This document shows positions 8,117 to 8,901 of a DNA stretch of 8,901 bases, in pieces (position 1 is the stretch's first letter; each line of letters opens with the position of its first letter). The translations under genes and the position numbers were made by a program. Location: positions 1 to 8,901 of the forward strand of contig JAFVCR010000053.1 in assembly GCA_017479035.1 (NCBI GenBank), read 5' to 3'. This stretch comes from Kiritimatiellia bacterium. Lineage in GTDB: Bacteria > Verrucomicrobiota > Kiritimatiellia > RFP12 > UBA1067. Below the pieces are notes generated by a model. The model searched no databases, had not been told where the DNA came from, and was given only the letters and a program-made list of their open reading frames with translations.

Positions 8117-8698
8117 TCACGAAACAAGCGCGGCCAGATCGGGGCGCAGACGCTTTGCAAGAGCCGCAGTTACAGCCGCACCGGTGAAATCGTGCTCCAC
8201 GCGGCCGCCGTCGAGCTTCACGGAAAATCCGCTCTCGAGCGTCTCGTCCGTAACAATCTTCACGCCTTTTGCCGCCTCTGCGGAAAGTTGCGCTTTGAGT
8301 GCTGAAGCGATTTTCGAGTTTGCGGCGATTTCCGCATCGCCGCCTGTGCCTATGGCCATGACCGCCGCTAACGCGAAAGTGGCGGCGGCGGAAGGTTCGC
8401 CAAGAGCCTTGTCCACGTCTTTTGCAAGGAGTTTTTCGAGTTTGGCGGACACTGCCTTTTCGATTTCGAGGATCACATCGCGCGCCGCCTGCGAGATGGT
8501 TGTTTTAGCACGTTCCTGATAGACGGCGGCCTCGTCCTTTGCCTTTTCGAGGGCTGCGGCGGCCTCGTCTTTTGCCGCTTTGACGATTGCGGCGGCCTCG
8601 TCCTTTGCCTTTGCGATTACGGCAGCGGCCTCGGCATCTGCTTTTTCCACGCCGTCGCGCCGGATTTTCTCCAGCAATGTCTGCAAATCTTCCGCCAT
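8117..8698 (-). CDS. atpE: V-type ATP synthase/ATPase subunit E (peripheral stalk)
   Basis: This 193-residue protein is of typical length for subunit E, the stator stalk component that ties the A3B3 head to the membrane part. Residues about 1-95 form a long Ala/Lys/Glu-rich coiled coil, including four 11-residue (hendecad) repeats at 20-63 with the core AKDEAA. Residues 95-193 form the mixed alpha/beta globular head, with GVKIVTDETLESGFSVKLDGGRVEHDFT-like strands near 145-172. GGAGGA lies 8 nt before ATG 8698. It is the first gene of the operon, directly behind a strong promoter. Assignment rests on the coiled coil plus head architecture and on its position before the DUF2764, atpA and atpB genes. 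Confidence 0.88.
   Translation of the reverse strand: MAEDLQTLLEKIRRDGVEKADAEAAAVIAKAKDEAAAIVKAAKDEAAAALEKAKDEAAVYQERAKTTISQAARDVILEIEKAVSAKLEKLLAKDVDKALGEPSAAATFALAAVMAIGTGGDAEIAANSKIASALKAQLSAEAAKGVKIVTDETLESGFSVKLDGGRVEHDFTGAAVTAALAKRLRPDLAALVS
8510..8641 (-). repeat. four 33-bp units inside atpE encoding an 11-residue coiled-coil repeat
   Basis: Residues 31-41, 42-52 and 53-63 are AKDEAAAIVKA, AKDEAAAALEK and AKDEAAVYQER, and residues 20-30 (ADAEAAAVIAK) are a weaker fourth copy. The DNA repeats with a 33-bp period, the GCGGCCTCGTC core being seen in consecutive units on the + strand. Eleven-residue periodicity suits the right-handed coiled coil known for E-type stalks. Similarity at the DNA level suggests recent unit duplication. 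Confidence 0.8.
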
Positions 8699-8730
8699 GA
8701 ATGCAATCCTCCAATAACTTGTATACCGTA

Positions 8731-8759
8731 ATTATAACACCCAAAACAAAAACGCGCAA
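8731..8759 (-). promoter_or_regulatory. sigma70-type promoter of the V-type ATPase operon
   Basis: On the - strand TTGCGC (complement of 8754-8759) is followed after exactly 17 bp by a perfect TATAAT (8731-8736). The predicted start near 8724 gives a leader of about 26 nt that contains the GGAGGA site of atpE. An A/T-rich stretch with the palindrome GAAATTTC (8763-8770) lies just upstream of the -35 and could act as an UP-like element. GCGCAA (8754-8759) also forms an inverted repeat with TTGCGC at 8783-8788. Confidence 0.8.
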
Positions 8760-8796
8760 GCAGAAATTTCAACTATTTGGCTTTGCGCAGTCAGTA

Positions 8797-8828
8797 GTGT
8801 GCAGTGTGCAGTTTGCAGTGTGCAGTTT
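8797..8828. repeat. 7-bp tandem repeat, GTGTGCA x4
   Basis: The units are GTGTGCA, GTGTGCA, GTTTGCA and GTGTGCA (8797-8824), followed by a partial GTTT. The region contains no supported gene. It resembles simple intergenic repeat material. Confidence 0.85.
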
Positions 8829-8834
8829 TAATCA

Positions 8835-8866
8835 ACGCAGAGACGCAGAGGTGCAGAGACGCAGAG
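8835..8866. repeat. 8-bp tandem repeat, ACGCAGAG x4
   Basis: The units are ACGCAGAG, ACGCAGAG, GTGCAGAG and ACGCAGAG (8835-8866). Arrays of CGCAGAG-type units are common as intergenic simple repeats in diverse bacteria. No spacer structure is present, so this is not CRISPR. Confidence 0.85.
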
Positions 8867-8884
8867 AGTGTGTACTGTGGGGAC

Positions 8885-8901
8885 GCGGGCGTCTCGCCCG
8901 C
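8885..8901. repeat. G+C-rich perfect hairpin at the window edge, probable dispersed repeat
   Basis: GCGGGCG (8885-8891) and CGCCCGC (8895-8901) are exact reverse complements around TCT. The preceding GGGGAC may belong to a larger unit that continues past the window. No T-run is visible on either side within the window, so it is not called a terminator. Confidence 0.6.

Noticed and set aside
8797..8866. CRISPR array
   Set aside because: The units are 7-8 bp and directly adjacent, with no spacers and no cas genes nearby.

Overview
The window is a G+C-rich bacterial chromosome segment with seven complete protein genes plus one small putative gene. The gene content suggests an anaerobe-leaning Gram-negative, most likely of the PVC group (Kiritimatiellota/Lentisphaerota-like) or a relative. 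The clues are a V-type (A/V) ATPase operon in the order E, DUF2764, A, B, as known from Chlamydiae, Spirochaetes and Bacteroidetes; a Rex redox repressor; and large exported proteins with PA14-like and TPR modules. The taxonomic assignment is inference only.

Positions 1-196 are non-coding as far as can be supported. They hold a perfect 15-bp-arm palindrome (91-121) and a near-consensus promoter (159-187) whose -10 box lies only 9 nt before the rex start codon. On the + strand, rex (197-838) overlaps by four bases an ACR3-type arsenite efflux permease gene (835-1860), so the two form a translationally coupled pair.

From 1863 to 8698 everything reads on the - strand. Two exported proteins of unknown function are coupled through a TGATG junction: a TPR-like protein with a possible STN-like C-terminus (4141 down to 2981) and a duplicated PA14-like beta-sandwich protein (2981 down to 1863). 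Upstream of them in transcription order is a V-type ATPase operon that starts at a clear promoter (8731-8759): atpE, a DUF2764 gene, atpA, atpB and a 75-residue single-pass membrane protein gene. It is closed by a strong intrinsic terminator at 4157-4198. This locus carries only catalytic-head and peripheral-stalk type genes. The central stalk (D) and membrane subunits (I, K) that usually follow B are absent here and would have to be encoded elsewhere if the enzyme is complete.

The right edge (8790-8901) has no gene. It carries two different short tandem repeats (7-bp and 8-bp periods) followed by a G+C-rich perfect hairpin cut by the window end, which looks like dispersed intergenic repeat material.

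The most notable points are the probable leaderless rex-acr3 transcript joining an NADH/NAD+ sensor to arsenite export, the V1-only ATPase locus ending in an unknown membrane peptide, the terminator just 15 nt ahead of the exported-protein operon, and the unknown exported-protein pair, whose signal peptides share an identical 18-bp stretch.
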